The notes under the pieces were generated by a model. It ran no database searches. It was not told the origin of the DNA and saw only the letters and a program-made list of their open reading frames with translations. From Streptomyces wuyuanensis (GTDB lineage Bacteria; Actinomycetota; Actinomycetes; Streptomycetales; Streptomycetaceae), in assembly GCF_900103455.1 (NCBI RefSeq), contig NZ_FNHI01000019.1, positions 1-64,000 on the forward strand: a stretch of DNA of 64,000 nucleotides. Direction: 5' to 3'. The translations under genes were made by a program, and so were the position numbers. Below, in pieces: positions 1-8,099 of the stretch. Numbering within the stretch: position 1 is the first letter of the stretch; each line of letters starts with the position of its first letter.

Positions 1-171
1 GACGCGTTCCTCGCTGACCTGCCCGTACTCCGCGTTGCAGAGGGCGTCGGCCTCCGCCGACATGAGCGCATCGGCGAACGTCTTCACCATCGCGCGCAGC
101 AGATCGGGACTCGCCGAGGCGAGGTTGTCCTCGGCGAGGGCGTGCAGGGGCAGACTGTCTGGTGCGGTCAT
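1..171 (-). CDS. IS256-family transposase, N-terminal part (cut by window edge)
   Basis: The reverse strand reads 57 codons from ATG (169-171) to the window edge. The start MTAPDSLPLHALAEDN, followed by LLRAMVKTFADALMSAEAD and the tail YGQVSEERV, is the typical N-terminus of the Mutator-type (IS256 family) DDE transposases of actinomycetes. An AAGGAG-like ribosome site lies just upstream. The catalytic part is outside the window, so activity cannot be judged. The outer end of the element is probably near 281-305, where the sequence GTACACCACTTCCCAGGAC resembles the ends of this IS family; that boundary is inferred. Confidence 0.8.
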   Translation of the reverse strand, partial: MTAPDSLPLHALAEDNLASASPDLLRAMVKTFADALMSAEADALCNAEYGQVSEERV

Positions 172-327
172 CGTGCTGATCTCCTTCGAGGCTTCGACAC
201 TTCGAAGATCAGCCGGTGGCCGTTCGTCTATGCGGGCGCCATCCCGATGCCGGAGCAAACCCCCGGATCAGGTCGAACCCGTACACCACTTCCCAGGACG
301 CAACCCCGCCGCGCCGCCATTACTCTG

Positions 328-651
328 ATGGCAGCGGAGAATCTTCCGTTGCACATCAATGCTGCGGTCGACCTTCGGCAGACGCGTCGGAACGTGCTCC
401 TCAAGGGAGTGGATGTCGATGCGTGTGTGGGGTCGATGATCAGTTTGGACAGCGGTGGCGGCCCGGTCCTGCTGGCGGTCAACAGCGCGGCACGGCCCTG
501 TGCCTGGATGGAGACCACTATCGGAGCCGGTGCCCAGCGCGCGCTGAGAGGCAAGGGCGGCGTGCGCTGCACACCCCTTTCCGATGGTGTTCTGACTTTG
601 GGAGCCGCAGAATTCACCATCACTGACATGGAGTCTCAAGGAGCGCACTGA
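328..651 (+). CDS. hypothetical protein, unrecognised
   Basis: A 107-codon reading frame from ATG to TGA. The product (MAAENLPLHINAAVDL...) has no motif I recognise, no signal peptide and no clear membrane segment. No convincing Shine-Dalgarno site is visible and the frame begins only about 25 bases outside the inferred end of the IS256 element, so it may be a remnant or a chance frame. Listed because nothing better explains this stretch. Confidence 0.25.
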   Translation: MAAENLPLHINAAVDLRQTRRNVLLKGVDVDACVGSMISLDSGGGPVLLAVNSAARPCAWMETTIGAGAQRALRGKGGVRCTPLSDGVLTLGAAEFTITDMESQGAH

Positions 652-1404
652 GGAGAACCCCGTCCCGAGGAGCCCGAAGCCGCTTTGGCGCGCAGACTGG
701 GCAAGTCGGTGCGTGCAGCGCAGGCTCCGGGCAAAATACGGTGGGTGCGGCGCAGGCTCCGGGGAAACAGCCGCCGTGCTGACGCTCGGGCAACGACGAG
801 GATTGCCGACCGGCACGGTACAACGTCAGCAACACCCCTGAGCGCGGCGTGACTTCGCAACACCCGCTCCAGCCCGGGCCGGGCATTCCCCCGCGTAAGC
901 CGCCCTACCTCGACAGGGCAGCTTCCCCCGGAGAACCGCGCGTCCGGCCGAGCCCCGCTCGCGAGAGTCCGCCGGGCCCGACGGGAGACCGCCCAGCGTC
1001 CGGACACTTCGACGGCGGGGCCGCGACCGGGCGCGAGACAGGGGGAGCGTGGTCCGACGGCGAGCCCGGCCTGGAGCAGGACGTCGATCTCGCCGATGGC
1101 GTCACGCCGCCCCGCCCCGTGCAGCCGATGGTTCAGGAAGTCAGCAGTCCGGACTGGGGTCCTGAACACCGCGGCATCTTCTACCAAAAGGTCTACCGCC
1201 AGTTCGGGCATACCCGCGACAACGGCCTGTTCCTTTCTGCACCGGCTCTATCCGGCCAACCTCGCAGCGTCTTCGGCCCTGCGGACAACCGAGCGTCCGG
1301 TCCGTTCCTCTCACCACCCGGGGATGCGGTTGTCGCATGTCGTCGAGCCGCGTCGCCCGCTGTCTGCTTGCTTGCCGCACAGCATCCCGGAGGACGAGGG
1401 AACG
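652..1404. other. about 750 bases without a supported gene
   Basis: Long open frames exist on both strands, but none has a recognisable product or a good ribosome site, and they look like by-products of GC-rich sequence. The stretch holds a short direct repeat (713-767). Its 3' end carries the ribosome site GGAGGACGAGGG for the lysyl-oxidase-like gene that follows. Confidence 0.4.
713..767. repeat. two near-identical 23-base direct repeats
   Basis: Bases 713-735 and 745-767 match except for about two positions; the shared core is GCGCAGGCTCCGGG. The period is 32 bases. No function is evident. Confidence 0.6.
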
Positions 1405-3162
1405 ATGACCAGAACGCGTACCACCCGGCTACGGCGTCCGCTGCTCGCGGGCACCACGGCCATCGCCGCCATGGCCGTGACGGCCGGGTTCGTGGCCAAC
1501 ACGTCGGACTCGGCGAAGGCCGCGACGGGGCCCAACATGAGCCTCATCGCGGCGAGCACCTCGATCACGCTCACGTCGTGGAAGGAGGATCCGGGCGTCT
1601 ACCTGGATCTCGGGACCTACCTCACCGCGGAGGGGATGCCGCTGGAGCTGAAGGTGACCCGGAAGTCCTACAAGGACCCGGTGGTCATCACCCAGACCGT
1701 GTACGAGGGCGGTAAGGCGAAGGCCAAAGCGCTTCCCAACGGCACCGTGAAGGACTTCTCCGGGCTGCCGGGCTTCGCGGAGATCACCATCACCGACAAG
1801 GCGGGCAAGCAGGTCCTGCGCCGTGCCGAGAGCTTCTGCCCGAACAACGCCAGTGGCCGCGTACGGCCCGACGCGCCCGCCACCTCGAAGTATCCGGAGA
1901 GCTGCCCGACCAACCCCTTCACCCTCGGTTCCGTGTGGGGTGTGGAGAAGGGCTGGGCCGCCAACACGTACGCGGGTTCCTACACCAAGCCGGTCAAGCT
2001 GGCCGCCGGCAGCTACACCGCCAAGGTCTCGGTCGCCAAGAAGTACCGCGACCTGTTCGGCATCGCGAACAAGCCCGCCACGGTGAAGGTGACCGTGGAG
2101 GAGCGCAGCTTCGAGGACGGTCGGGGCGTCGCGCCTCGGAGCGCCAGGTCCGATGAGCACGCCGGGCACCGCGCCGCCCACCAGGCTCCGCCGGCAGCAG
2201 GCGCCGCACACGCCGGCCACGGGCAGGGGCACGCCCCGACGCCCGCCCAGGCCGCCGCGCCGGTGACGAGCGGCGCGGGTCCTTCGTACAACGTCGGTCA
2301 CGGGCCGTTGAAGGCCGCCCCTCCGGCTCTGCCGTGGGCACTGAAGAAGCAGCAGGCGGGGCGTTCGATGAAGGTCGGCGACACCGCGGGCCGGACGGAC
2401 GGCTCGCGCAAGGCGCCCGCGCTGGGGCCGCAGTCCAAGCGGCCCACCGGCAAGCCCTCCGTCCCGAACGTCCCCAAGCCCGACCTGCGGTCGCTGCCGG
2501 CCTACGGCATCACCATCAGCGACGGCGGAGAGGACGTCCCCGGCAAGGACTACCTGGCCTTCAGCGCCAATGTGTGGAACGCCGGCCCGGCTCAGCTCGT
2601 GGTGGACGGGTTCCGCGCGCCCGGCAAGACCAAGATGGACGCCTACCAGTACTTCTACGACGCCAAGGGCAAGCAGGTCGGCTACACCCCGACCGGCACC
2701 ATGGAATGGGACCCGCGGCCGGGCCATGTGCACTGGCACTTCACCGACTTCGCCAGCTACCGGCTGCTGAAGGCGGACAAGAAGGAAACCGTGCGCAGCG
2801 GCAAGGAGGCCTTCTGCCTCGCCAACACCGACGCGGTGGACTACACGGTGAAGAACGCCAACTGGCACCCGTACAACACCGATCTGGCCACCGCCTGCGG
2901 CCAGGAGAACTCGATCTCCGTCCGCGAGGTCCTGGACGTCGGCTCCGGTGACACCTACACGCAGGACCTGCCCGGCCAGTCCTTCGACATCACCGACGTG
3001 CCCAACGGCACGTACTACATCCAGGTGCTGGCGAACCCGGAGAACCGGCTGAAGGAGACCAGCACCGCCAACAACAGCGCTCTGCGGAAGGTCGTGCTGG
3101 GCGGCAAGCCGGGCAAGCGGACGGTGACGGTGCCGGCGCACGACCTGGTGAACGCGAACTGA
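1405..3162 (+). CDS. secreted lysyl-oxidase-family protein
   Basis: 585 residues from ATG, with a strong ribosome site (GGAGGACGAGGG) immediately upstream. The N-terminus is a Sec-type signal peptide (basic RTRTTRLRRP, hydrophobic stretch, cleavage around residues 35-40). Residues about 40-240 form a domain of unknown type. A low-complexity linker rich in Ala, Pro and His (about 250-360) follows. The C-terminal half contains the lysyl-oxidase signature, with the copper-binding H-x-H-x-H in GHVHWHFTDFASYRL near residue 441. Family members are copper amine oxidases acting on lysyl side chains; the substrate here is unknown. The His-rich linker may bind metal (inference). The gene stands alone and is closed by a strong terminator at 3284. 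Confidence 0.85.
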   Translation: MTRTRTTRLRRPLLAGTTAIAAMAVTAGFVANTSDSAKAATGPNMSLIAASTSITLTSWKEDPGVYLDLGTYLTAEGMPLELKVTRKSYKDPVVITQTVYEGGKAKAKALPNGTVKDFSGLPGFAEITITDKAGKQVLRRAESFCPNNASGRVRPDAPATSKYPESCPTNPFTLGSVWGVEKGWAANTYAGSYTKPVKLAAGSYTAKVSVAKKYRDLFGIANKPATVKVTVEERSFEDGRGVAPRSARSDEHAGHRAAHQAPPAAGAAHAGHGQGHAPTPAQAAAPVTSGAGPSYNVGHGPLKAAPPALPWALKKQQAGRSMKVGDTAGRTDGSRKAPALGPQSKRPTGKPSVPNVPKPDLRSLPAYGITISDGGEDVPGKDYLAFSANVWNAGPAQLVVDGFRAPGKTKMDAYQYFYDAKGKQVGYTPTGTMEWDPRPGHVHWHFTDFASYRLLKADKKETVRSGKEAFCLANTDAVDYTVKNANWHPYNTDLATACGQENSISVREVLDVGSGDTYTQDLPGQSFDITDVPNGTYYIQVLANPENRLKETSTANNSALRKVVLGGKPGKRTVTVPAHDLVNAN

Positions 3163-3518
3163 CGGTACGTCCGCAGTATCACGGCCGCTCGTGGCGTCAT
3201 TGAAGGGGATCCGCCCGACGGCCGTGATCCGCCGGGCGGGTTGGGACGGTCGGCGCCCGCCGTTGTGACAGGTGATCAGCGAGGAAGGCCTCCCCATGCG
3301 CTTCACGGGGAGGCCTTCACATCCCGACTGCCCACGCCCGCCCGCGCAACCCGCCGTCAGAGCACGGCTCGTCGGTCGCGGCGCCCGTCGCGTCGTGGCC
3401 TGCACCTTCATGCTTCTTGCCGGCGTGTGACTCTCGAAGCAGGCACTCACAGCCGGCCGTGCGTCGAACGTCATCGGATGCCGCACCGTGAGCAGCCCGG
3501 GCATCTCGAGCACCTTGG
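3163..3518. other. intergenic region with terminator
   Basis: After the lysyl-oxidase stop there is a weak 7-bp hairpin (3211-3239) and the strong hairpin listed separately. I see no gene here. Confidence 0.5.
3284..3318. terminator. 12-bp perfect hairpin
   Basis: GAAGGCCTCCCC (3284-3295) pairs perfectly with GGGGAGGCCTTC (3307-3318) across an 11-base loop. There is no U-tract, as usual in Streptomyces. It lies about 120 bases after the lysyl-oxidase stop and faces the convergent broken gene at 3519, so it can serve both directions. Confidence 0.75.
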
Positions 3519-3844
3519 TCACGGTCGGTGCTCGGCGCCCGCCCGGCCGGTGCGGCGCACTCCGGTGACCTTCGAGGCGGGGAGGCGGCCGGCCCTTGAG
3601 GTGCCCGTCAGGGTGTCCCCGTCGATCCGCACCGTGAAGGCCGGGTTCAGCCGCAAAGGCTTGGTGACGGCCTGACTCCATGTGAGGCGGTCGCCGTCGA
3701 GGACGACGTCGCCGAGGGGTACTTCCTCTCCCGCGCCGTGGGCGGTCCCGGTGAGGGCGCCTTCTCGCGCCGGAACTCGGCCACGGCCTTGATCCTGCCG
3801 ATGGGCGTCGAGACGGACAGGTCCCAGGTTCCTTCTACGGACAT
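3519..3844 (-). pseudogene. small hypothetical gene broken by a frameshift
   Basis: From ATG 3842-3844 (AGGAAAG ribosome site) the frame reads MSVEGTWDLSVSTPIGRIK then AVAEFRREK, and then becomes nonsense. The adjacent frame continues sensibly with ALTGTAHGAGEEVPLGD and ends ...ASKVTGVRRTGRAGAEHRP at 3519. Joining the two near 3755 gives one beta-rich protein of about 108 residues with repeated GDxLTGT-like turns. The shift sits in GGCGCCCTC, consistent with a single-base indel. The family is a small Streptomyces hypothetical protein of unknown function. A sequencing error cannot be excluded. Confidence 0.6.
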
Positions 3845-3849
3845 GGCGG

Positions 3850-4310
3850 TTCTTTCCTCGCAGAAGCGGTGTGCGGGTCACGGGCCAGGGCGTTCGGAGG
3901 GCGGCGGGCGCGGGCCCGTGGTTGCGCCAGAGCGTGCCGCGGCGCTCGTGGGCGAACAGTGCCTCGACTGCATGGGCGATCCGGGGTCCCACCCCGCGTT
4001 CCAGCAAGTACAAGCCCAAGTCGAGGCCCGAGGTGACACCGGCACCGGTGACGAGATCGCCGTCGTCGACGACCCGGCCGTTCACCACGTGAACCCCGGC
4101 GGCGTCGAGCATGTCCAGGCCCATGTGGTGAGTGGTGGCACGGCGCCCCTCCAGCAAGCCGGCCATGGCCAGGACGAGCGAACCCCCGCACACCGCTCCG
4201 ACCGTCACCTCCGGTTCGGCCATCGCCGCTCGCAGCAGCGCGGGCAGCTCCGTCGCCAGGGTGCGGCCCAGCAGCACCGGGATGAGTTCGTCCGGCCGCC
4301 ACTCCCCTGC
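3850..4310 (-). pseudogene. DJ-1/PfpI-family (GATase1-like) protein, N-terminus missing
   Basis: The frame reads WRPDELIPVLLGRTLATELP, then AVCGGSLVLAMAGLLEGRRATTHH (nucleophile elbow A-V-C-G-G-S with the family cysteine), then GLDLGLYLLERGVGPRIAHAVEALF. This is the C-terminal two thirds of a DJ-1/PfpI or isonitrile-hydratase-like protein. The first part, including the usual Glu motif, is absent: upstream homology stops at about 4305, at a run of 7-bp repeats. No own stop codon is seen before the neighbouring broken gene. Family function (hydrolase/chaperone-like) cannot be assigned to a remnant. Confidence 0.7.
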
Positions 4311-4313
4311 CGG

Positions 4314-4341
4314 CAGACGGCGGACGGCAGACGGCAGACGG
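4314..4341. repeat. 7-bp tandem repeat at a gene junction
   Basis: Four consecutive 7-mers: CAGACGG, CGGACGG, CAGACGG, CAGACGG. They lie exactly between the truncated 5' end of the DJ-1 remnant and the truncated 5' end of the Ntn-hydrolase remnant, marking a probable recombination or slippage scar. Confidence 0.8.
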
Positions 4342-4689
4342 CCTCAACGAGGCCGGCCTGTCGGCGCACATGCTCTGCCTGGACGAGAGCGGCCCCGGCC
4401 CCCGCGACCCGGCACAGTCCCGTCTCCAGGTCGCCCTGTGGATCCGGTACCTGCTCGACAGCGCCGCGAGCGTCGGCCAGGCCCTGGACCTGCTCGACAC
4501 CTTCCGGCTGGTGCCGATCGAAATGCGGAGCTGCGCGGCCCGGTCCACGTGGCCCTGGAGGACGGCTCCGGAGACGCGGCGATCATCGAGTACCCGGCGG
4601 GTGAACGTCGGGTGCACCACGGCCGCGAGTACACGAGCATGGCGAACGCACCCGCCCGCGACGAGCAACTGCGTCTGCTGAGCAGGTGA
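4342..4689 (+). pseudogene. linear-amide C-N hydrolase (choloylglycine/penicillin-acylase type) remnant
   Basis: The sequence reads GLNEAGLSAHMLCLDES ... RLQVALWIRYLLDSAASVGQALDLLDTFRLVPIEM, then after a frameshift near 4525 continues as GPVHVALEDGSGDAAIIEYPAG ... HHGREYTSMANAPARDEQLRLLSR and stops at 4687-4689. This is the middle of the Ntn-hydrolase fold of bile-salt-hydrolase-like amidases. The N-terminal catalytic Cys segment and the C-terminal half are missing, and two frames are needed, so it is inactive. It abuts the 7-bp repeats. Confidence 0.7.
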
Positions 4690-4888
4690 GCCCTGCGCAG
4701 GCTCGGCCACGAGGAACCGACAGCGAACTCCACCTGCCGGGAAACGTCAACGCCCGTCGACCGCTTCCCGGCGGGCGACCCGCTTCAGCTCGCCGCTGCC
4801 GGAACCGGGCGACGGGCAGGAGGCGCATCGCACTGGCGTCCGTCCCGACGCTGACGGGCGTCGATGATCAAGCCATTGGCGAGTCGGC

Positions 4889-5335
4889 TCAGAAGCTCGG
4901 CCCGTCAGGCCTGCCTCCGTCGATCTCGCATGCCTGGCAGGCGGGCCTGCCGCAGATGCACTGCATGATCGCTTCGAGTACGCCTCGATCGTGGTAGAGG
5001 CATTCGTCCTTGCAGGTGTGGCGCGGGATGAACCCGGCCTCGATCTCCCCCGGCCAGGGCTCGTGGCCGTCCCGGCATCGGGCGAAGCGCTCCGGGTCGG
5101 CGGAGTGCAGCTCGTGCATCGCGCTGCGGGCCGCTTCCTCCAGCTCCCGTACCCGCGTCACCAGGGCCTTGAGCTCGGCGGCGACACCGGCATAGTGGTC
5201 GGCGCCCGTCCGCACGTGGGCGGCTCGCAGCGCCATGGCTGCGTTGCCCAGGAACCTTCCGGCGTCCTGGAGGTCGGTCACGTGATGCAGCTGGATGCCC
5301 TTCACGCCCCTGACCCATACGGCCTCGGTGCTCAC
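4889..5335 (-). CDS. hypothetical protein with Cys-rich C-terminus
   Basis: 148 residues from GTG 5333-5335 (GGAAAGGTGAAG upstream); a longer frame could start at GTG 5417-5419. I do not recognise the family. Residues about 35-85 form a helical, coiled-coil-like stretch (DADHYAG-type region then LKALVTRVRELEEAARSAMHEL). The C-terminal 55 residues carry Cys and His (HTCKDECLYHD, CICGRPACQACE), suggesting metal binding. It is transcribed in the same direction as the formate dehydrogenase upstream but separated by 230 bases. Confidence 0.55.
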   Translation of the reverse strand: MSTEAVWVRGVKGIQLHHVTDLQDAGRFLGNAAMALRAAHVRTGADHYAGVAAELKALVTRVRELEEAARSAMHELHSADPERFARCRDGHEPWPGEIEAGFIPRHTCKDECLYHDRGVLEAIMQCICGRPACQACEIDGGRPDGPSF

Positions 5336-5562
5336 AGCTTCACCTTTCCGGCGTTCACCTTGCTCTGTGGGAAGCGCTCTGCCTTTCGGTGTGCGCGGCG
5401 CCCTTGCCACCGGATTCACATAAAGGAGAGGTAGATATGAACGCTAAAGCCGTCGGATAGGTACGTCCAGGAAAGAACCAGTGAATCGACTCACAATGGG
5501 CATACGGACGCCCCTGGTCCGGCGCCCGTACGAAGCCCCGGTCGGTATGTGCCGGCCCCCAT

Positions 5563-6726
5563 CTATCCGGCCACCGTGTACGAGTGCGCTCCCGCCCCGG
5601 CGAGCCCGCCGCCGTCGACGATGAGGTACTCCGGGCGGATCGGGCGCTCGGCGAACCAGCACTCCAGGATCTCCCGCACCCCGGCCGCGTAACGCGCCTG
5701 GGCGGAGAGTGTCGACCCCGACACGTGCGGTGTCATCGCCTCGTGCGGCATGGTCCGCCAGGGATGGTCGGGCGGGGGCGGCTGCGGATACCAGACGTCT
5801 CCCGCGTATCCGGCCAGCCGACCGCTGTCGAGGGCCCTGACCACGGCGTCCCGGTTGACGATGAGCGCGCGTGCGGTGTTGACGATGTACGCGCCGCGCT
5901 TCATCGCCCCGAGCAGCTCGTCGTCGAAGAGGTCCAGGGTCTGCGGATGCAGCGGTGTGTGGATCGACAGCACGTCGACCGAGGACGCCAGGGAGCGTGC
6001 GTCGGGGTGGTATGTCAGCTCGAGTTCCTCCTCCACTTCCTTGGGCAGACGGTGCACGTCGGAGTAGTGGAGTCTGACGTCGAACGGCTTCAGGCGGCGC
6101 AGCACGGCCTGGCCGATGCGGCCGGAGCCGAGGACGCCGACGTCCATGCCCTCGATGTCGTAGGCGCGCGAGACCGCGTCGGCGATGTTCCAGCCTTTCT
6201 TCGTGGTCACCCACTCGTGGGCGGGCATGTAGCTGTGCACCAGCGTCAGGATCTGCATCACGGCGTGCTCGGACACACTGATGCTGTTGCTGAAGGTCAC
6301 TTCCGCCACGGTCATGCCGTGCGAGATGGCGCTGGGCAGGTCCACGTGGTCGGAGCCGATCCCCGCCGTGATCGCCAGCTTGAGACGGGGCGCCGCGGCG
6401 ATGCGCTCGGGGGTGAGGTAGGCGGGCCAGAAGGGTTGTGAGATGACCACGTCGGTGTCGGACAGCTCGCGGTCCAGGACGGAATCCGGCCCTTCCTTGT
6501 CCGAGGTGACGACGTAGCTGTGGCCCGCCCCCTCCAGGAAGCGGCGCAGGCCGAGTTCGCCCGAGACACATCCGAGCAGCTGCCCCGGGGTGAAGTCGAT
6601 CGCCTCGGGGGTCGGCGCGCTCTGCCCGCCCGGATAGCCGGTGATGGTGGGTATGTCATCGCGAGCGTACGGCGGTGGATATCCGCCAACGGGGTCGGGA
6701 TACAGCACAGAAAGGATCTTCGCCAT
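5563..6726 (-). CDS. NAD-dependent formate dehydrogenase
   Basis: 387 residues from ATG 6724-6726, with GGAGGAC six bases upstream. It catalyses formate + NAD+ to CO2 + NADH in the cytoplasm. Diagnostic segments of the D-2-hydroxyacid dehydrogenase superfamily formate dehydrogenases are all present: QPFWPAYLTPERI, TAGIGSDHVDL, NSISVSEHAVM (substrate Asn), GSGRIGQAVLRRL (Rossmann), an Asp in HYSDVHRLP favouring NAD over NADP, NTARALIVNRDAV (catalytic Arg), and TPHVSGSTLSAQARYAAG (catalytic His). Length and order match the Pseudomonas-type enzyme. It is divergent from the formamidase operon, so it probably oxidises the formate released there (inference). The rare metal-free enzyme type makes the identification secure. 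Confidence 0.95.
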   Translation of the reverse strand: MAKILSVLYPDPVGGYPPPYARDDIPTITGYPGGQSAPTPEAIDFTPGQLLGCVSGELGLRRFLEGAGHSYVVTSDKEGPDSVLDRELSDTDVVISQPFWPAYLTPERIAAAPRLKLAITAGIGSDHVDLPSAISHGMTVAEVTFSNSISVSEHAVMQILTLVHSYMPAHEWVTTKKGWNIADAVSRAYDIEGMDVGVLGSGRIGQAVLRRLKPFDVRLHYSDVHRLPKEVEEELELTYHPDARSLASSVDVLSIHTPLHPQTLDLFDDELLGAMKRGAYIVNTARALIVNRDAVVRALDSGRLAGYAGDVWYPQPPPPDHPWRTMPHEAMTPHVSGSTLSAQARYAAGVREILECWFAERPIRPEYLIVDGGGLAGAGAHSYTVAG

Positions 6727-6994
6727 GGCCGTCCTCCATCGATCGGGCCGCAGCTCAGGTAGGAAATCCCCCGCTACTGATCGAGCATACGCCGGACACG
6801 CAGTCCGAAAACCACCGCCGGCACCGAAAACCCTCACCGGCACCTCGAGGCCGGACCGGTGCGACCCGCCTTGACAACTCTCAAGCCGAGACGTCTCCTT
6901 GAAAGAGGCAGAAAGATTCCCCGACGGGCGCCCCTCGGGGCGCGTCGGGGACGTCGAGGTTGACCAGAGTGCGCCGGCATCCGGAGGCGACTTG

Positions 6995-7273
6995 ATGGCA
7001 ACCTATGAATACTCATGCAGCCTTTGCGGGCCTTTCGACGTCAAACTGGCCATCGGTACGGCACCGCAGACCTACGGCTGCCCTGTTTGCTCGGCCGTGG
7101 CCAGACGCGTCTTCTCGGCCCCTGCCCTTTCCGTGATGCCACACGGGGTCGCCTCCCTGCACGAACGGGAGGAGAAGTCCCGTGAGGCTCCGGCAGTCGT
7201 CTCCGAGGTGCCGTCGGGCAAGCGCCCGCAGCCGCGGCCCCACCCGGCACTCTCGCGGCTGCCGCGACCCTAG
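6995..7273 (+). CDS. FmdB-type zinc-ribbon protein
   Basis: 92 residues from ATG, with CCGGAGGCGAC upstream. The first 45 residues, MATYEYSCSLCG ... YGCPVCSAVARRVFSAP, are the FmdB-family zinc ribbon with two C-x2-C pairs. The C-terminal half is basic, Pro-rich and probably disordered. FmdB-like proteins accompany formamidase/acetamidase operons and were proposed to regulate them; a direct role is not proven. It is the first gene of the operon with AmiS and formamidase. Confidence 0.85.
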   Translation: MATYEYSCSLCGPFDVKLAIGTAPQTYGCPVCSAVARRVFSAPALSVMPHGVASLHEREEKSREAPAVVSEVPSGKRPQPRPHPALSRLPRP

Positions 7274-7424
7274 GGCGGTGATCGGCTGCACAGAGCCTCT
7301 CGGGTTTCTCGTGCGGGTTCCGGCGCCGGAACGCGGACGCCGGTCCCGTCGTGGCGGTATTCCGTAGCGCCACGAGCGTCATGACGGTATTCCGTCCCCA
7401 CGCGGACTTAGGAGGTGCGTCCCC

Positions 7425-8066
7425 GTGGGAAACGTGGGACTGCTCTTCGTCGGTGCCGTGCTCTTCATCAACGGACTGCTGTTGCTGGGGAAGGTCGACG
7501 CCAAGGCCGGGGCGGTGTTCAACCTCTTCGTGGGCGCACTGCAGGTGCTGACACCGACCTATCTCATCTTCATCGCCGCCGGCAACCCGGCCCTAATTCT
7601 GGCGGCATCCGGCATCTACTTGTTCGGATTCACGTACCTCTATGTGGGAATCGGCCTGCTCACCGGTCTCGACAGCAGCGGAGTCGGCTACTACTCCCTC
7701 TTCGTGGCAATCGTTGCCCTGGGGTACTCGTTCGTCAATTTCCGCCTCTTCAGGGACTACCCGTTCGGGGTCATCTGGCTCTACTGGGCATTCCTGTGGT
7801 TCCTGTTCTTCCTGCTGCTCGGCCTCAAGATTTCCCACCTGACCACCTACGTGGGCTGGGTGACGGCCATCCAGGGCTGGGTCACCGGCGTCATCCCCGC
7901 CTTCCTGCTGCTCTCGGGCTACTGGAGGCACCCCGTCGAGACCGCCATCGCCCTGGCGGTCTTCGGAGTCGTGGTGTTCGGGGCGCTCTGGCCGCTCACC
8001 AGGCGACGGCGTCCGGCCACCGCCTCGTCGGACGCAGCAGCCGAAAGCACGGGCTCAACGTCCTGA
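7425..8066 (+). CDS. amiS: AmiS/UreI-family amide channel
   Basis: 213 residues from GTG, with AGGAGGTGCG upstream. The protein is almost entirely hydrophobic, with six to seven membrane segments (GLLFVGAVLFINGLLLLG, then FNLFVGALQVLTPTYLIFIAAG and so on) and a short basic tail. This is the AmiS/UreI family, which passes small amides or urea through the cytoplasmic membrane. Placed directly before formamidase, it most likely admits formamide or a short-chain amide. The spacing of 34 bases to the next gene supports co-transcription. Confidence 0.9.
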   Translation: MGNVGLLFVGAVLFINGLLLLGKVDAKAGAVFNLFVGALQVLTPTYLIFIAAGNPALILAASGIYLFGFTYLYVGIGLLTGLDSSGVGYYSLFVAIVALGYSFVNFRLFRDYPFGVIWLYWAFLWFLFFLLLGLKISHLTTYVGWVTAIQGWVTGVIPAFLLLSGYWRHPVETAIALAVFGVVVFGALWPLTRRRRPATASSDAAAESTGSTS

Positions 8067-8099
8067 ACGTCCGGACCTGATCAGAAATGAGAGACCGAC

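Noticed and set aside
636..1211. 191-codon reverse-strand open frame
   Set aside because: No recognisable family, no ribosome site, Arg/Ala/Gly-rich composition after residue 60; typical of antisense frames in GC-rich DNA.
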